Part shown: in pieces, positions 43,200 through 53,029 of the stretch
How positions within the stretch are numbered: position 1 is the stretch's first letter
How the letters are laid out: every line of letters starts with the position of its first letter
DNA from: an uncultured Aquimarina sp.
GTDB lineage: Bacteria; Bacteroidota; Bacteroidia; Flavobacteriales; Flavobacteriaceae
Direction of reading: 5' to 3'
Length of the DNA stretch: 64,000 bases
Assembly: GCA_947496555.1 (NCBI GenBank)
Contig: CANMDH010000014.1
Span: 50,259 to 114,258 of the forward strand
Translations under genes and position numbers: made by a program
Notes under the pieces: generated by a model
The model's input: only the letters and a program-made list of their open reading frames with translations
What the model was told of the DNA's origin: nothing
Databases searched by the model: none

Positions 43200-43868
43200 T
43201 TAAAACATATTGGTCTCTAGCCATTTTAAATCTCTTGCAACTCCTTCTAAACCTGGATAGATTAATCTTTGGTTTACCCCATATTTAAACAACGTTTTTT
43301 TGATAGCGGATTTCAACTCTTTCGGAATAATTACTTTTTTTAATTTATCATGTTCAAAAGGAATATCGGGAGTATGATGGACAGTAAATAAACCTGATTG
43401 ATTTTGAATTCTGGCAGAAATATATGGAGGCCTGTATTTATAAACCTTATCCAACTTGTATGGATTCGTTTTATCTGGATCTTGTATAGTAGAACAGCCA
43501 GAAAGTATATAAATAGCACTGTCATTGGCCGGGCTAGTTTCTACTGCAAAATAGGTGGAGACCAAAGGATTATAGCTCCAATCTAATAATCGAGTGGGTA
43601 AGCCATAATGCTGCGCTACGGCTAGCCATTCTAATTCGTTATTGGGTTTATGCTCAAGATACGGAATCGAAGATTCTTTGAATAATTTGGTAAGTCGCAA
43701 TTCTAGACGTTCAATAGGCTTACCCATTGCAGATTCACATCGTCCTAATGAGGTAATGAGTTGGTATTTTGAATTTGAAACACCACGGTAAACAAAATTT
43801 TGACCGGCCTTCTGACTCTCGAATGCCTCTAATAACTCATCAAACTGTTTTATTTCTATTATCTCCAT
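43200..43868 (-). CDS. FRG domain protein
   Basis: From the ATG at 43868 the product has 222 residues. It opens with the FRG signature VYRGVSNSKYQLITSLGR and continues with WLAVAQHYGLPTRLLDWSYN and VSTYFAVE, the conserved core. FRG domains occur alone and in predicted toxin or phage-defence proteins; their biochemical activity is not settled. There is no partner gene beside it. The open frame to 43877 starts at TTG and is less likely. Confidence 0.85.
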   Translation of the reverse strand: MEIIEIKQFDELLEAFESQKAGQNFVYRGVSNSKYQLITSLGRCESAMGKPIERLELRLTKLFKESSIPYLEHKPNNELEWLAVAQHYGLPTRLLDWSYNPLVSTYFAVETSPANDSAIYILSGCSTIQDPDKTNPYKLDKVYKYRPPYISARIQNQSGLFTVHHTPDIPFEHDKLKKVIIPKELKSAIKKTLFKYGVNQRLIYPGLEGVARDLKWLETNMF

Positions 43869-43949
43869 AATTTGCAAGCCTAAAGATATACTTTTTAGAT
43901 ATTATGAGGATAATAGAAATAAAAGAAAGTTTATGCTTGGCAGAATTTA

Positions 43950-45089
43950 TTACTGCTCGATTCTATTAATTTCAATAATACGGTGTGTATTACTGGTGTC
44001 TCCGTAAGAATCTCCGTTGGTAGCAATAAATATACGTCCTGTAGGAGAAACGGCAATATCCCGAAGTCGTCCGAAAGCATCATCAAAAAATACTTCTTCG
44101 CTAGTAATAGCAGTACCATCATTATTAAGAGTCAACGCAATGATCTGCTTATTTTTCAAGACAGTCATTACTAATTTATTGGTCCACTGCGGAATTCGAT
44201 CACTTGTGTAGAAAATAAGATCTGAAGGGGCTATAGTAGGTGTCCAGTTAAAAATAGATTCAACCGTCTCTGTGGTATTGGCAAAACTTTCTTCATTAGG
44301 AGTATCTATTACGCCTCTTACATTTGGCCAGCCATAATTTTTACCAATTTCGATACGGTTTATCTCGTCATCAGTGCTTGGTCCATGTTCTGAGCTGTAT
44401 ATAGTACCATTAGGATGTAATGTTAACCCTTGTGGATTTCTATGTCCATAGCTATAGATGTAACTTCCCGTGATTGGATTATCATTAGGAACACTTCCAT
44501 CCAAATTCAATCTTAAAATCTTGCCGCCAAGAGAATTGGTGTTTTGTGAAAGATTTGTATCTCCGGCATCCCCTGTTGTCATTAATAATTTTTGATCTGC
44601 AGTTATAATAAGCCGTGAGCCATTATGAATAGAATTGGCAGGAATCTCATCAAGCAAAGTGGTTTCGTTTGATAAGGTGTTGTTATTATAACTAAAACGA
44701 ACTAGTTTTTCTAACAAACTGCTTGTTCCTTCATAAGTATACACCGCATAAACAAAAGGATTTGTGTCGAAGTTGGGATGATGCACCAAACCTAACAACC
44801 CACTTTCTTGTATTTGTTCTACCTCACTAATTACTAGTACTTCATCTTGATCTCCAGTATCTGGGTTGATCCTACTTATTTTTCCGCTACGCTCTGTAAC
44901 CCATAAAAAATTATCTGGCCCCCAGGTTAATTCCCAAGGGATACTTAGAGTGCTAATTAATGTAGTGGTGGCATCTACTGGTTCTCCTCCAGTATCGGGA
45001 TCTGGGTCGGTTGTATCATCACTGTTACAACAATGAAACAATACTATTGATACTAATGCAATACTTACTAATCTAGATATTCTTTCCAT
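43950..45089 (-). CDS. PQQ-dependent sugar dehydrogenase lipoprotein
   Basis: The 379-residue protein has a lipoprotein signal (LVSIVLFHCCNSDD) and an Asp/Pro-rich linker. The six-bladed propeller of the glucose/sorbosone dehydrogenase (GSDH) family follows: SIPWELTWGPDNFLWVTER, LLGLVHHPNFD, YSYGHRNPQGLTLHPNG and SSEHGPSTDDEINRIE. It would oxidise aldoses with PQQ in the periplasm. Its true substrate is unknown, and many flavobacterial homologues are soluble-type Asd-like enzymes. Confidence 0.9.
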   Translation of the reverse strand: MERISRLVSIALVSIVLFHCCNSDDTTDPDPDTGGEPVDATTTLISTLSIPWELTWGPDNFLWVTERSGKISRINPDTGDQDEVLVISEVEQIQESGLLGLVHHPNFDTNPFVYAVYTYEGTSSLLEKLVRFSYNNNTLSNETTLLDEIPANSIHNGSRLIITADQKLLMTTGDAGDTNLSQNTNSLGGKILRLNLDGSVPNDNPITGSYIYSYGHRNPQGLTLHPNGTIYSSEHGPSTDDEINRIEIGKNYGWPNVRGVIDTPNEESFANTTETVESIFNWTPTIAPSDLIFYTSDRIPQWTNKLVMTVLKNKQIIALTLNNDGTAITSEEVFFDDAFGRLRDIAVSPTGRIFIATNGDSYGDTSNTHRIIEINRIEQ

Positions 45090-45197
45090 ATTATTTCTCT
45101 TTAGCAGAGAGAGGGACGATATATAGATAACCTTTTCTTTTTCATTTTATTTTGTAAAAGACTAATATTCTGATGTAAAAGCGGAAGAGTAATCCAG

Positions 45198-46061
45198 TTA
45201 CAAACTATCAAATTCTATAAGATCGTATTGTGGTGAAGATTCAAAGAGTTGTCGTAATACAGCTGCATGACCGTTTCCTACAACCAACAAAATACGATCT
45301 TCTTCACTTTCGGTGATATTTATAATTTTTGAAAAAATGCGTAAATTACGATTATACCACCATATTGATAGTCTATCAGCTCCCTGACCATTACCAGTAG
45401 AAAATGAACCTGAAAGATATACACCATATCCATATTGATGGTATTCACGACTGTTCATGTACTTAAAATAGTCAAGTAATGGAATCTCTTTGATAAGCTG
45501 ATCGTTATAATTCAACCATTTTTCAGCCATGTCCCAATAAGGATCTGGGGTGTCCCAGATGATATTTTCGAACAAAGAGTCTACTAAAACCGAATCTTTT
45601 TTGGCCAAATCCCTTTGGAGTGAGTGGGCATCTATACTATAAAGTGTATCCAGTTTAAAGGCTTGTGCCACACGCATACCAATCTGATAGCGTTCATCAC
45701 GTTTGTCATTATGTTTTCCGGTTTTATATTCTCGATATTTTTTTCCAGCTTGCCATGAAGGTTTGGCCTCGACTGCAATTTTGTTTGGTTTAAATTTTTT
45801 AATGTATTCTATTAAGTCGGTAAGCTCAGACTTTTTAGGTTCTTTTAAAACATCTATTTTGTCATCCTCAGATGTTTTATAATCATCTAAGCCCGGATAA
45901 GCAAAATGGAAAGACCCTACCATTAAAACCTGAGCGCGTTTTGATGGAAAAAAATAAGAAGGACTCTTTAGTTCTGAATGTTCCGACTTTTCTACGGTTT
46001 CTGTTTGATTATTGCAACTGGTTATTATAATTGCCAGAAGAATAAGATGTAAGTTTTTCAT
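45198..46061 (-). CDS. DUF5694 lipoprotein
   Basis: From the ATG at 46061 the product has 287 residues with a lipoprotein signal (IIITSCNNQ). The mature start RAQVLMVGSFHFAYPGLDDY, then KIAVEAKPSWQ and VVGNGHAAVLRQL at the C-terminus, fits DUF5694, which I believe is related to TraB/ChaN-like folds. No enzyme activity is established. A GTG one codon upstream also exists. It lies between two unrelated minus-strand genes. Confidence 0.75.
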   Translation of the reverse strand: MKNLHLILLAIIITSCNNQTETVEKSEHSELKSPSYFFPSKRAQVLMVGSFHFAYPGLDDYKTSEDDKIDVLKEPKKSELTDLIEYIKKFKPNKIAVEAKPSWQAGKKYREYKTGKHNDKRDERYQIGMRVAQAFKLDTLYSIDAHSLQRDLAKKDSVLVDSLFENIIWDTPDPYWDMAEKWLNYNDQLIKEIPLLDYFKYMNSREYHQYGYGVYLSGSFSTGNGQGADRLSIWWYNRNLRIFSKIINITESEEDRILLVVGNGHAAVLRQLFESSPQYDLIEFDSL

Positions 46062-46151
46062 CACTATTGGTTTTAATACCTTAAAGATGAAAGAATATGC
46101 CCAATGTTACAGTTTATTAACATTGTAATTGCGATCAAACGAAACGGCTTT

Positions 46152-46541
46152 TTAACCCAATCCCATAGCGAATGCTTTGGATTTTGAGAATCCATGAGTA
46201 TTATAAAAGTGCTCTAATTCTGGTTTGGTGTTTAAAAAAACTTGTTCTACCTCTTCCAATTGGCTTAATAATTCTTTTACAATACAATTACCGATACCTT
46301 GTTTTCTATATTTTTCGTCTACCACAATATCATCCAATACTGCCCGATAAATTCCGTCGGATAATGCCCGCCCAAAACCAATAAGACGTGATCCATCCTT
46401 AACTAGTACATAGTTTTGAGTATGTGCCAGTAGAAGTTTGATCCCTTCTATAGTTCTATCCTTGGCCCAACTGGTTTGCATAAAAAGATCCTGTAATTCT
46501 GATGGATCAGGAGGAGTGTTTGTTATAATGTCATATTTCAT
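46152..46541 (-). CDS. GNAT family N-acetyltransferase
   Basis: From the ATG at 46541 the product has 129 residues. The acetyl-CoA-binding motif A is VDEKYRKQGIGNCIVKELL, followed by motif B with HFYNTHGFSKS. It is a small cytosolic acetyltransferase of unknown substrate. The frame extension to 46559 starts at TTG and adds six residues. Confidence 0.85.
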   Translation of the reverse strand: MKYDIITNTPPDPSELQDLFMQTSWAKDRTIEGIKLLLAHTQNYVLVKDGSRLIGFGRALSDGIYRAVLDDIVVDEKYRKQGIGNCIVKELLSQLEEVEQVFLNTKPELEHFYNTHGFSKSKAFAMGLG

Positions 46542-46561
46542 TGTTTGATTAATTTTCAAGT

Positions 46562-47581
46562 CTACCCCTTCTTCTTCTTAAAGTAATCACTCAAAATCTG
46601 CTGAAAATCTGTAACAGTTGTTTTTTCTTCCTGGATTATTTTTCCATTTTCATAAATGCGATATAGGGTATCTTCTTTATTCTCTAGGTATCGTATCCCG
46701 TCTTTAATCATACCATTGTTATCGGTATTAAAATAACCCATAAACACGGGCCTTTCTTCCATAGAAATTTCGTCAGAAAAACCATTGGTTTCGATCAGTA
46801 ATGTTAGAATATTTTCAAAACCAGCATCAAGATCCTTTGTAGTAGGGATATCAAGTTTATCCAGAATATTCTTGTTTATCTCGGTATCAGAAAATAGAGC
46901 AGGGTTATTTTGATCGTATCTAAAAGCTAAACCATGTTTGATACTGTCTTTTGTATATAAACTTACTTCACAGTTTTTTGGAAAAACAGTAGCGGTATGT
47001 TCAACTTCTTCGCGATGAAAAAATATTTGATCATTGTGTAATAACTGGGTAATCCAAGCATTATTTTTTAGGAATATTTTGACCTTATAACCCTTCTCTT
47101 TAAGGTTAGAGATTAAAATAGTATCATTTTCTTTTATGAAGTCCACTCTATTATAATAATGAATAGCAAAAATATCTTGGATAAAGCTTTCCAACACACC
47201 ATTCTTAAGGTTTTTGGTGATAAAACCATGTTTGTATTTTGTATATTCTTGCCCATCTATTATTTTACCTTCTTTATAGGTAGATTTAAGATCTAGTGGG
47301 ACTTCTTCTTGCTCTACTCTAGGCAGTAAATCAATAGAGTATTGATAGATAGGTATCCCTTTTTCATAATAATCCACAGTAAAAAAATCGGGATCACCTT
47401 TTTTGAAATACCCTTCGTAAGGTTTTTCATTTCTAAATGTTCCTTGATATGAATCCAAAGGATTCTCTTTGATCACAAAGGAACTGTCATTAATTATAGA
47501 ATCTTTCATTTGTTGAGCGTTACCAATGGTTAGCGTAACAAGGAAAATAAATATAAATGGCCTTGTAAGATTATTTTTCAC
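46562..47581 (-). CDS. Secreted hypothetical protein with a GTG start
   Basis: I do not recognise this 339-residue protein. It has a signal peptide ending TLTIGNAQQ. The first third has short repeats of the form YEGYFKKGDPDFFTVDYYEK and YKEGKIIDGQEYTKYKHG, which recall MORN/YwqK-like beta hairpins. The rest shows no familiar motif. The GTG start is favoured because no ATG lies before the signal peptide and a stop closes the frame seven codons upstream. It lies 21 bases after the next unknown lipoprotein gene, so the two may form an operon. Confidence 0.65.
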   Translation of the reverse strand: MKNNLTRPFIFIFLVTLTIGNAQQMKDSIINDSSFVIKENPLDSYQGTFRNEKPYEGYFKKGDPDFFTVDYYEKGIPIYQYSIDLLPRVEQEEVPLDLKSTYKEGKIIDGQEYTKYKHGFITKNLKNGVLESFIQDIFAIHYYNRVDFIKENDTILISNLKEKGYKVKIFLKNNAWITQLLHNDQIFFHREEVEHTATVFPKNCEVSLYTKDSIKHGLAFRYDQNNPALFSDTEINKNILDKLDIPTTKDLDAGFENILTLLIETNGFSDEISMEERPVFMGYFNTDNNGMIKDGIRYLENKEDTLYRIYENGKIIQEEKTTVTDFQQILSDYFKKKKG

Positions 47582-47602
47582 AGTGTTGTCTTTTGTTGGA
47601 TA

Positions 47603-48253
47603 TTATCTTCTGTAGCCTCTAAATAAGGTATTATGATTACCTATTTGAATACCTAAAGTATCAAAAATTTTGTAGACTCTCTTTTTATTCTTTATATCAA
47701 AGAAGATGAAGTAAAACTGATCATCATGAAAGTTTACCAATCCCATTTCTACTCCATGAGGAGATAATAAACTATTTAGTTCGGCAAATAACTGATTGCT
47801 TATCGTATAGCTTTTCGGGAATTTAGCCAAAAGTTCATCTTTTATTTTAGGGTAGATTTCTTTTATACAGTACTCTATATTATAAGTAAAATCGGCTACC
47901 GAAAAATTATGATCAACAGCAGGTAAAAAGCAATCATCGGCTTCAGCTCTTCCAAGTTCTATTACCTCATGATAAAATAGTATCCTACGATCTTCTTCAC
48001 TAAGTTCTATTGGCTTATCAACATAACCGCCATCCTCATAAGACCTAATTACCTGATCTTTAGTAGGTAGTTTAAGTGTTTTAATAGAATCAATTAAATG
48101 CTGCTTATTGATATTATTATGTGTAAGATCTATGAGTTTAATAAAAGCTTCCTGAGTTTCCAGGTCTTCTTTAGAAAATTCACTGCTCTTTTGATTGCAG
48201 GAAAAAGCAATTAAAAAAGTAAACAGACTATATAAAAGATAATAGGTTTTCAT
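47603..48253 (-). CDS. Hypothetical lipoprotein
   Basis: From the ATG at 48253 the product has 216 residues with a lipoprotein signal (LIAFSCNQKS). The central part IDSIKTLKLPTKDQVIRSYE and FLPAVDHNFSVADFTYNIEY is not one I can name. It is probably co-transcribed with the secreted hypothetical gene downstream. A palindromic repeat lies just upstream. Confidence 0.65.
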   Translation of the reverse strand: MKTYYLLYSLFTFLIAFSCNQKSSEFSKEDLETQEAFIKLIDLTHNNINKQHLIDSIKTLKLPTKDQVIRSYEDGGYVDKPIELSEEDRRILFYHEVIELGRAEADDCFLPAVDHNFSVADFTYNIEYCIKEIYPKIKDELLAKFPKSYTISNQLFAELNSLLSPHGVEMGLVNFHDDQFYFIFFDIKNKKRVYKIFDTLGIQIGNHNTLFRGYRR

Positions 48254-48287
48254 TCTTATCAATAATTTTAAATATTAAATTTTTGAA

Positions 48288-48458
48288 TATCCGTAATATA
48301 TCATATACCATAATCGTCAACCTGAACTCGTTTCAGGTTCTCATTATAACTGATTGTTTATGACCAAAATGAGATTCCGAAATAAACCTGCCTACCTGCG
48401 GTAATGCAGACAGGTTCGGAATGACGCTAAAGATTTACATAATTACATATTACGGATA
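48288..48458. repeat. Nested palindromic intergenic repeat (REP/MITE-like)
   Basis: An outer perfect 12-bp inverted repeat (TATCCGTAATAT at 48288-48299, ATATTACGGATA at 48447-48458) encloses an imperfect palindrome at 48315-48426. The inner palindrome begins CGTCAACCTGAACTCGTTTC and ends CAGGTTCGGAATGACG, and holds a further small hairpin (AACCTGCC...CAGACAGGTT). The inner type 'CCTGAA...TTTCAGG...TTCGGAATGAC' is one I recognise from many flavobacterial intergenic spaces. It lies between a lipoprotein gene and the pullulanase stop. Confidence 0.8.
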
Positions 48459-48499
48459 ATCATATTAAAATTACTTAAAATTAACCATATGATCAACGA

Positions 48500-50485
48500 C
48501 TACTTCTGAAAAGCAATTAACATCGATAAGGCAGGTACTGTAACAGATTCGCTTATTGTTTTGGATCCTTCCTGATCAAAATTATCACCGATTACGGCTA
48601 ATTGCCATTCACCTTTGATTTTATAATCGATAGGTTTGGTTTGCGCATTGTAGATTACATAAACATTCTTCCACGAATCACCATTGGAATGATTGCTAAT
48701 TTGATAACTAATTAAACCATTTTCTACGGTTTTGAACTCCAGATTGTTTTGTACATCGGTTGCATTTGTCATTCTGAAAGCTGGATGTGCCTTTCTAAGC
48801 TCAATCAAATTTTTATAGTAATCAACTACATTCTCATTGGTGACTTTCCAGTTCCAATCAATTTGATTGATCTCATCAGGTAGGTTATATGAATTATGTT
48901 CTCCTTTCTTATGCCTAAGCATTTCTGCGCCAGCATGCATAAAAGCAGTTCCTTGTGAGGTCATTACAACAGCATTGGCTAATTTGCCCATGGCAATAAT
49001 TTGTTCTTCGCTTGCATCTTGGCGTGATATCTTCAACTTATCATAGATGGTATGATTATCATGACAAGAAACGTACGACATGGATTGCCAGGGTTCATTG
49101 GCCCACGGAGCTTTAGAATAATTAATCACAGAATAATCTATTTGAGGATGTTGTATTGCACCTACAATTCCAAACTTCACGGATTCTTCGGTATCCTTGG
49201 CACCACTTACAAATCCAGTACTTTCTTCATCAAAAACAGACCCTTTTAGTCCATCCCGAATATCATCACTAAAAGCAGTGATCTTTGGCATTTGTGTAAC
49301 ATTCTTTTTTAGAGCTCTTTGATCAACAGGAAGGGGAGAGTCTGCCGCAGTCCAGCCTTCGCCGTATACAAAAATATTAGGATTTACTTTTTTAACCGTT
49401 TCAACTACTTCATTCATAGTCGTAATATCATGAATCCCCATAAGGTCAAATCGAAAACCGTCTAGATGATACTCTTTGGCCCAGTAGGCTACCGATTCTA
49501 AAATATATTTACGCATCATTGCCCGATCAGAGGCTGTTTCGTTTCCGCAGGCAGATGCATCTGATAGTTTACCGTTTTCCCAATGTCTGTAATAATAACC
49601 CGGGGATTCGAGGTTAAAATTCGAATTCTCAGTTCTACCGGTATGATTATAGACCACATCCAGAATCACACCAATGCCATTGTCATGAAATGATTTTACC
49701 ATTTGCTTAAACTCTTTGATCCTTACTTCAGCCTTGTATGGGTCTGAAGAGAAAGATCCTTCTGGAATATTATAATTTTGTGGGTCGTACCCCCAATTAT
49801 ATTGTGCACTGTCTAACTTGGCTTCGTTGATAGCGTAGTGGTCATAAGTGGGCAATAAGTGTACGTGGGTAATTCCCATTTCTTTTATATGATCAATACC
49901 AGTTGCTATATTTTGTGGTCCTTTGGTTCCTTTTTCTACCAGTCCAAGGTATTTACCCGGCATACTCGAACCTGATTCGGGATGAATGGTCATATCTCTA
50001 ATGTGCAATTCGTAGATGATAGCTTCATTTGGAGTAGTAATAGCGGGACCATGATCCTGTTCCCAACCTTTGGGATTTGTCGTGTCAAAATCCAATACCA
50101 TAGCTCTTTTCCCGTTCACGCCAACGGCTTGGGCATAGATTCCCGGAGTTTCTTCGAGCCATTCTCCATCGATCATGACCTGGTAGGTATAATATTTTCC
50201 ATGAAGGTCTCCTTTTATAATAATTGACCAAATTCCATCTTGATCAATTTCTAGCTGCTGCGTTTCGAGAGGTAACCCTGCATTCCCTTCTTTGTATAAA
50301 TTTAATTTAACCTTATCGGCAGTAGGGGACCATAGTCTAAAAGTTGTTGATTCTTTATTATACGATAACCATAAGTCTGCATTAGTAGGCGTTGGGTATT
50401 CGTTATAACTTGTATATAGTATTTTCTTTTCAGCACAAGAATTCAATAGCATAGCAAACAATAACACACTTAGGATGTGTTTCAT
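48500..50485 (-). CDS. pulA: Type I pullulanase lipoprotein
   Basis: The 661-residue protein has a lipoprotein signal (MLLNSCAEK) and a CBM48 domain (about residues 38-130, TTFRLWSPTADKVKLNLY). The GH13 catalytic domain has region I LDVVYNHTGR, the nucleophile in FRFDLMGIHD, the acid/base in VYGEGWTA, and SCHDNHTIYD. The YNWGYDPQNYNIPEGS motif is specific to type I pullulanase. It would hydrolyse alpha-1,6 branches of pullulan or glycogen-like glucans. Together with the amylase at 10.3-12.0 kb it could provide starch breakdown, but the two loci are far apart. Confidence 0.93.
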   Translation of the reverse strand: MKHILSVLLFAMLLNSCAEKKILYTSYNEYPTPTNADLWLSYNKESTTFRLWSPTADKVKLNLYKEGNAGLPLETQQLEIDQDGIWSIIIKGDLHGKYYTYQVMIDGEWLEETPGIYAQAVGVNGKRAMVLDFDTTNPKGWEQDHGPAITTPNEAIIYELHIRDMTIHPESGSSMPGKYLGLVEKGTKGPQNIATGIDHIKEMGITHVHLLPTYDHYAINEAKLDSAQYNWGYDPQNYNIPEGSFSSDPYKAEVRIKEFKQMVKSFHDNGIGVILDVVYNHTGRTENSNFNLESPGYYYRHWENGKLSDASACGNETASDRAMMRKYILESVAYWAKEYHLDGFRFDLMGIHDITTMNEVVETVKKVNPNIFVYGEGWTAADSPLPVDQRALKKNVTQMPKITAFSDDIRDGLKGSVFDEESTGFVSGAKDTEESVKFGIVGAIQHPQIDYSVINYSKAPWANEPWQSMSYVSCHDNHTIYDKLKISRQDASEEQIIAMGKLANAVVMTSQGTAFMHAGAEMLRHKKGEHNSYNLPDEINQIDWNWKVTNENVVDYYKNLIELRKAHPAFRMTNATDVQNNLEFKTVENGLISYQISNHSNGDSWKNVYVIYNAQTKPIDYKIKGEWQLAVIGDNFDQEGSKTISESVTVPALSMLIAFQK

Positions 50486-50578
50486 AATTTCAGTTTTTAG
50501 TGGTTGGTTACAATTGGTTAATTGCTCAATACATCAAAGAAACTATTTTTCTATAAATTACAGAAAAATATCTTTTGT

Positions 50579-51010
50579 TTATTGTTTAAGATCAAACTCA
50601 AATAGAACGATAGCCTCAGGATTTTCAATCCCGCCAGCGGCCAAATAGGCTTTTTGCGCAGGGATATTTGATTTTTCTGTAGCAATCCATGCCTCCTTGC
50701 AACCTAGTTTTTTTCCATAATCGCAAAGATATTTAACCAATCTACGTGCAATTTTCTGATTTTGAAAGGCTTCGATCACGCTTACTTCATTTATAAAAAG
50801 TTGCGGATCCTTATCGGGATGCACATAATGTAATCCCGAGGCCATACCAACAATCTGATCTTCATGGTATGCCAAAATCAAATGGTGTCTTGGATCATTT
50901 AAGAATTCTTGAGCACGTTCTGGTTTTATGAGATAATCAAACAAGGCATCACCTGCTTTTATCATTGCCAGCAGATCCTCTAGAGTAGCTATTTTGAGCT
51001 CTATTTCCAT
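50579..51010 (-). CDS. GNAT family N-acetyltransferase
   Basis: The 143-residue protein has motif D/A stretch VSVIEAFQNQKIARRLVKYL and motif B KSNIPAQKAYLAAGG. It looks like the aminoglycoside 3-N-acetyltransferase-like AAC(3)-I clade of GNAT, though substrate cannot be fixed. It is followed by no close partner. It lies 21 bases from the serine hydrolase gene, upstream on the same strand. Confidence 0.82.
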   Translation of the reverse strand: MEIELKIATLEDLLAMIKAGDALFDYLIKPERAQEFLNDPRHHLILAYHEDQIVGMASGLHYVHPDKDPQLFINEVSVIEAFQNQKIARRLVKYLCDYGKKLGCKEAWIATEKSNIPAQKAYLAAGGIENPEAIVLFEFDLKQ

Positions 51011-51031
51011 TTTTTTAGATAATTGAAAATG

Positions 51032-52858
51032 TCAACTTGCTTCCTCTTTCTCTTTCTGCATCTTTTCAATCATTTTTAAGGCATTGGTATTTTTGGGATC
51101 CATAGCAAAAGATTTTTTGTAGTTTTCTATGGCTAGCTCTATCTCACCAAGATTCATGCAGACTTCGGCATAGCTGTCATACACATTAGAACTTTTTGGG
51201 TATAGCATCATATTTACTTTAAATACATCCCGGGCCAACTTTAGGTTACCCGAGTTCATGATACCGTACCCTAATCCGTTAATATTGCCCTCATTAATTG
51301 CGGGATCTTTTGGATCTGCTTTCATAATATCTTGATATGCGCTAAGTCCTTCTTCAAAATTGCCTGCCTCCAGATATTCTATAGGAAGTTTTTCATCTTC
51401 ATTCAATCTATTTAGAGTAGTCTCGACCTTCCCGTTATTAGCGTTATGAACTAATACGTTCATTTTGCCCGTTTCTTCATTTATTTTAAACTGAATAGGG
51501 AGATCATTTTCCCTACTTATATAGGTTGTATCAGAAATTTTAACTAATTCTATAGCATCTTCACCAAAACTTTTCTTGAATAGTTGATTTCCTTTATGAA
51601 ATACCTTGGTGTATCGATCTTTGTTTACAGAATAACGTCCCACTAGTTTTTCGAGTGTCGTTTCTTCTGTCTTCAATTTTGTATAGGTAGTAACAAAGTC
51701 ATCCCATTGGTAGGTAAGTGCTACCGATCTAATAAGTTCTGAAATAAACCCTGGATGATTGGAATTTGTAAGCACTACAACTCCGTATCCTTTATCTTTG
51801 TGTGCGATTAATTCGCTAGAAAAACCTTCGTCCCATCCACCATGTCCAAAGTAGGTTTCATCTTTCTTCTTGTTTAGAAAAATTCCCAAACCGATGTGAT
51901 CCTCAACAAAGGGAGTCAACATTTTTGTTATCATATTTTGTGATAATACCGTCGTATTTTCACCTTTTAAGGATTGTTGCATGTTTATGGCAAACCTGGC
52001 AAGATCTTCGGCAGTGGTCCATAATCCGGCTGCAGCCATTTCTGGATAGGTATGTCGTTTTCCTTTGGTCATATTTCCATTGGGTAAATAGCCTGTAGCA
52101 GCCATTTTTAATAGATCACCGGTTAATGGTTGATCATACGTACTATGGGCCATTTGTAATGGATCAAGAACCAATGCATCCATAATCTCTGGAAAAGATT
52201 TCTTTTCGATATCGATCATCATTTGTTGCATTACAGTATATCCACCTCCCGAATATCGAAAACTCTCTTCAGGAACTTTATCAACAAAAATAGGGGGTGA
52301 GTTAGCGGGTTCGGTACCATTCAATACCTCTATTAAAGAAGGAACCGGAAGATCTGGACTATATCCCCAAAAGCCATGAACGGTTAATCCCCCAGAGTGA
52401 CTAACCAGGTGTTTAAGTGCTACTTTCTTTTCTTTGGTGAATTCACTGTCTGGTATTTTCCAGGATTGCAGATAGGTATTAACGTCCTTATCCAGGTTAA
52501 TTTTGTTTTGTTCTACCATTTTTAATGCACCATAGGCTGCCACTGGTTTACTTATCGAACCCGCCTGAAATAACGTTTGCTTTGTAACGGGTTCTTGAGT
52601 CTCTTTATCAACTACGCCATATGTTTTGGACCATGCTATTTGATTATTATTGATTACAGCAATGCTCACACCGGGGACTCCGTAGTGTTTCATACGTTCT
52701 TCAATAGTCCAAGTCGAATCTCCTTCGATATAGACCATAGGTACAAGGCTAGATTCTACTAATTTGGTTTTGTCTGGAGTTTCTAAAGTTGTTTCAGGAG
52801 TGTTTTTACAAGAAGTTAATAAGCCTACGAGACATAATAGAATGAGGAGTTTTTTCAT
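51032..52858 (-). CDS. Beta-lactamase-related serine hydrolase with TPR tail
   Basis: From the ATG at 52858 the product has 608 residues with a lipoprotein signal (GLLTSCKNT). The beta-lactamase/class C penicillin-binding domain has the SxxK motif QAGSISKPVAAYG, a Tyr motif YSGGGYTVMQQ, and the HxG motif HGGWDEGFS. A short beta-rich domain follows (residues 400-490). Two or three TPRs end the protein (SYAEVCMNLGEIELAIENYK). It is probably a D-amino-acid-peptide hydrolase or esterase at the envelope. It is divergent from the SusC-type gene. Confidence 0.88.
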   Translation of the reverse strand: MKKLLILLCLVGLLTSCKNTPETTLETPDKTKLVESSLVPMVYIEGDSTWTIEERMKHYGVPGVSIAVINNNQIAWSKTYGVVDKETQEPVTKQTLFQAGSISKPVAAYGALKMVEQNKINLDKDVNTYLQSWKIPDSEFTKEKKVALKHLVSHSGGLTVHGFWGYSPDLPVPSLIEVLNGTEPANSPPIFVDKVPEESFRYSGGGYTVMQQMMIDIEKKSFPEIMDALVLDPLQMAHSTYDQPLTGDLLKMAATGYLPNGNMTKGKRHTYPEMAAAGLWTTAEDLARFAINMQQSLKGENTTVLSQNMITKMLTPFVEDHIGLGIFLNKKKDETYFGHGGWDEGFSSELIAHKDKGYGVVVLTNSNHPGFISELIRSVALTYQWDDFVTTYTKLKTEETTLEKLVGRYSVNKDRYTKVFHKGNQLFKKSFGEDAIELVKISDTTYISRENDLPIQFKINEETGKMNVLVHNANNGKVETTLNRLNEDEKLPIEYLEAGNFEEGLSAYQDIMKADPKDPAINEGNINGLGYGIMNSGNLKLARDVFKVNMMLYPKSSNVYDSYAEVCMNLGEIELAIENYKKSFAMDPKNTNALKMIEKMQKEKEEAS

Positions 52859-53000
52859 GATGATACGCATTGATTGATGAATTTTATATAAATGAAGTTA
52901 AAAATTGTTTAACAATATAAATATATACCAAAGGATTATATCAATGTTTAATTAAACTTTAAGAATAATAGTCTATTACTAACTTGTAGTTTAAATACCG

Positions 53001-53029
53001 TTCCCTCATCCAAAAGATGGTTTCCCTCA
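53001..53029 (+). promoter_or_regulatory. Two TTCCCTCA direct repeats 21 bp apart
   Basis: TTCCCTCA occurs at 53001-53008 and again at 53022-53029, 61 bases before the SusC-type ATG. A period of 21 bp (two helical turns) is what LytTR-type regulators use for their paired direct repeats. A -7-like TATGTTTT follows at 53033-53040. This is a candidate operator only. Confidence 0.4.
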
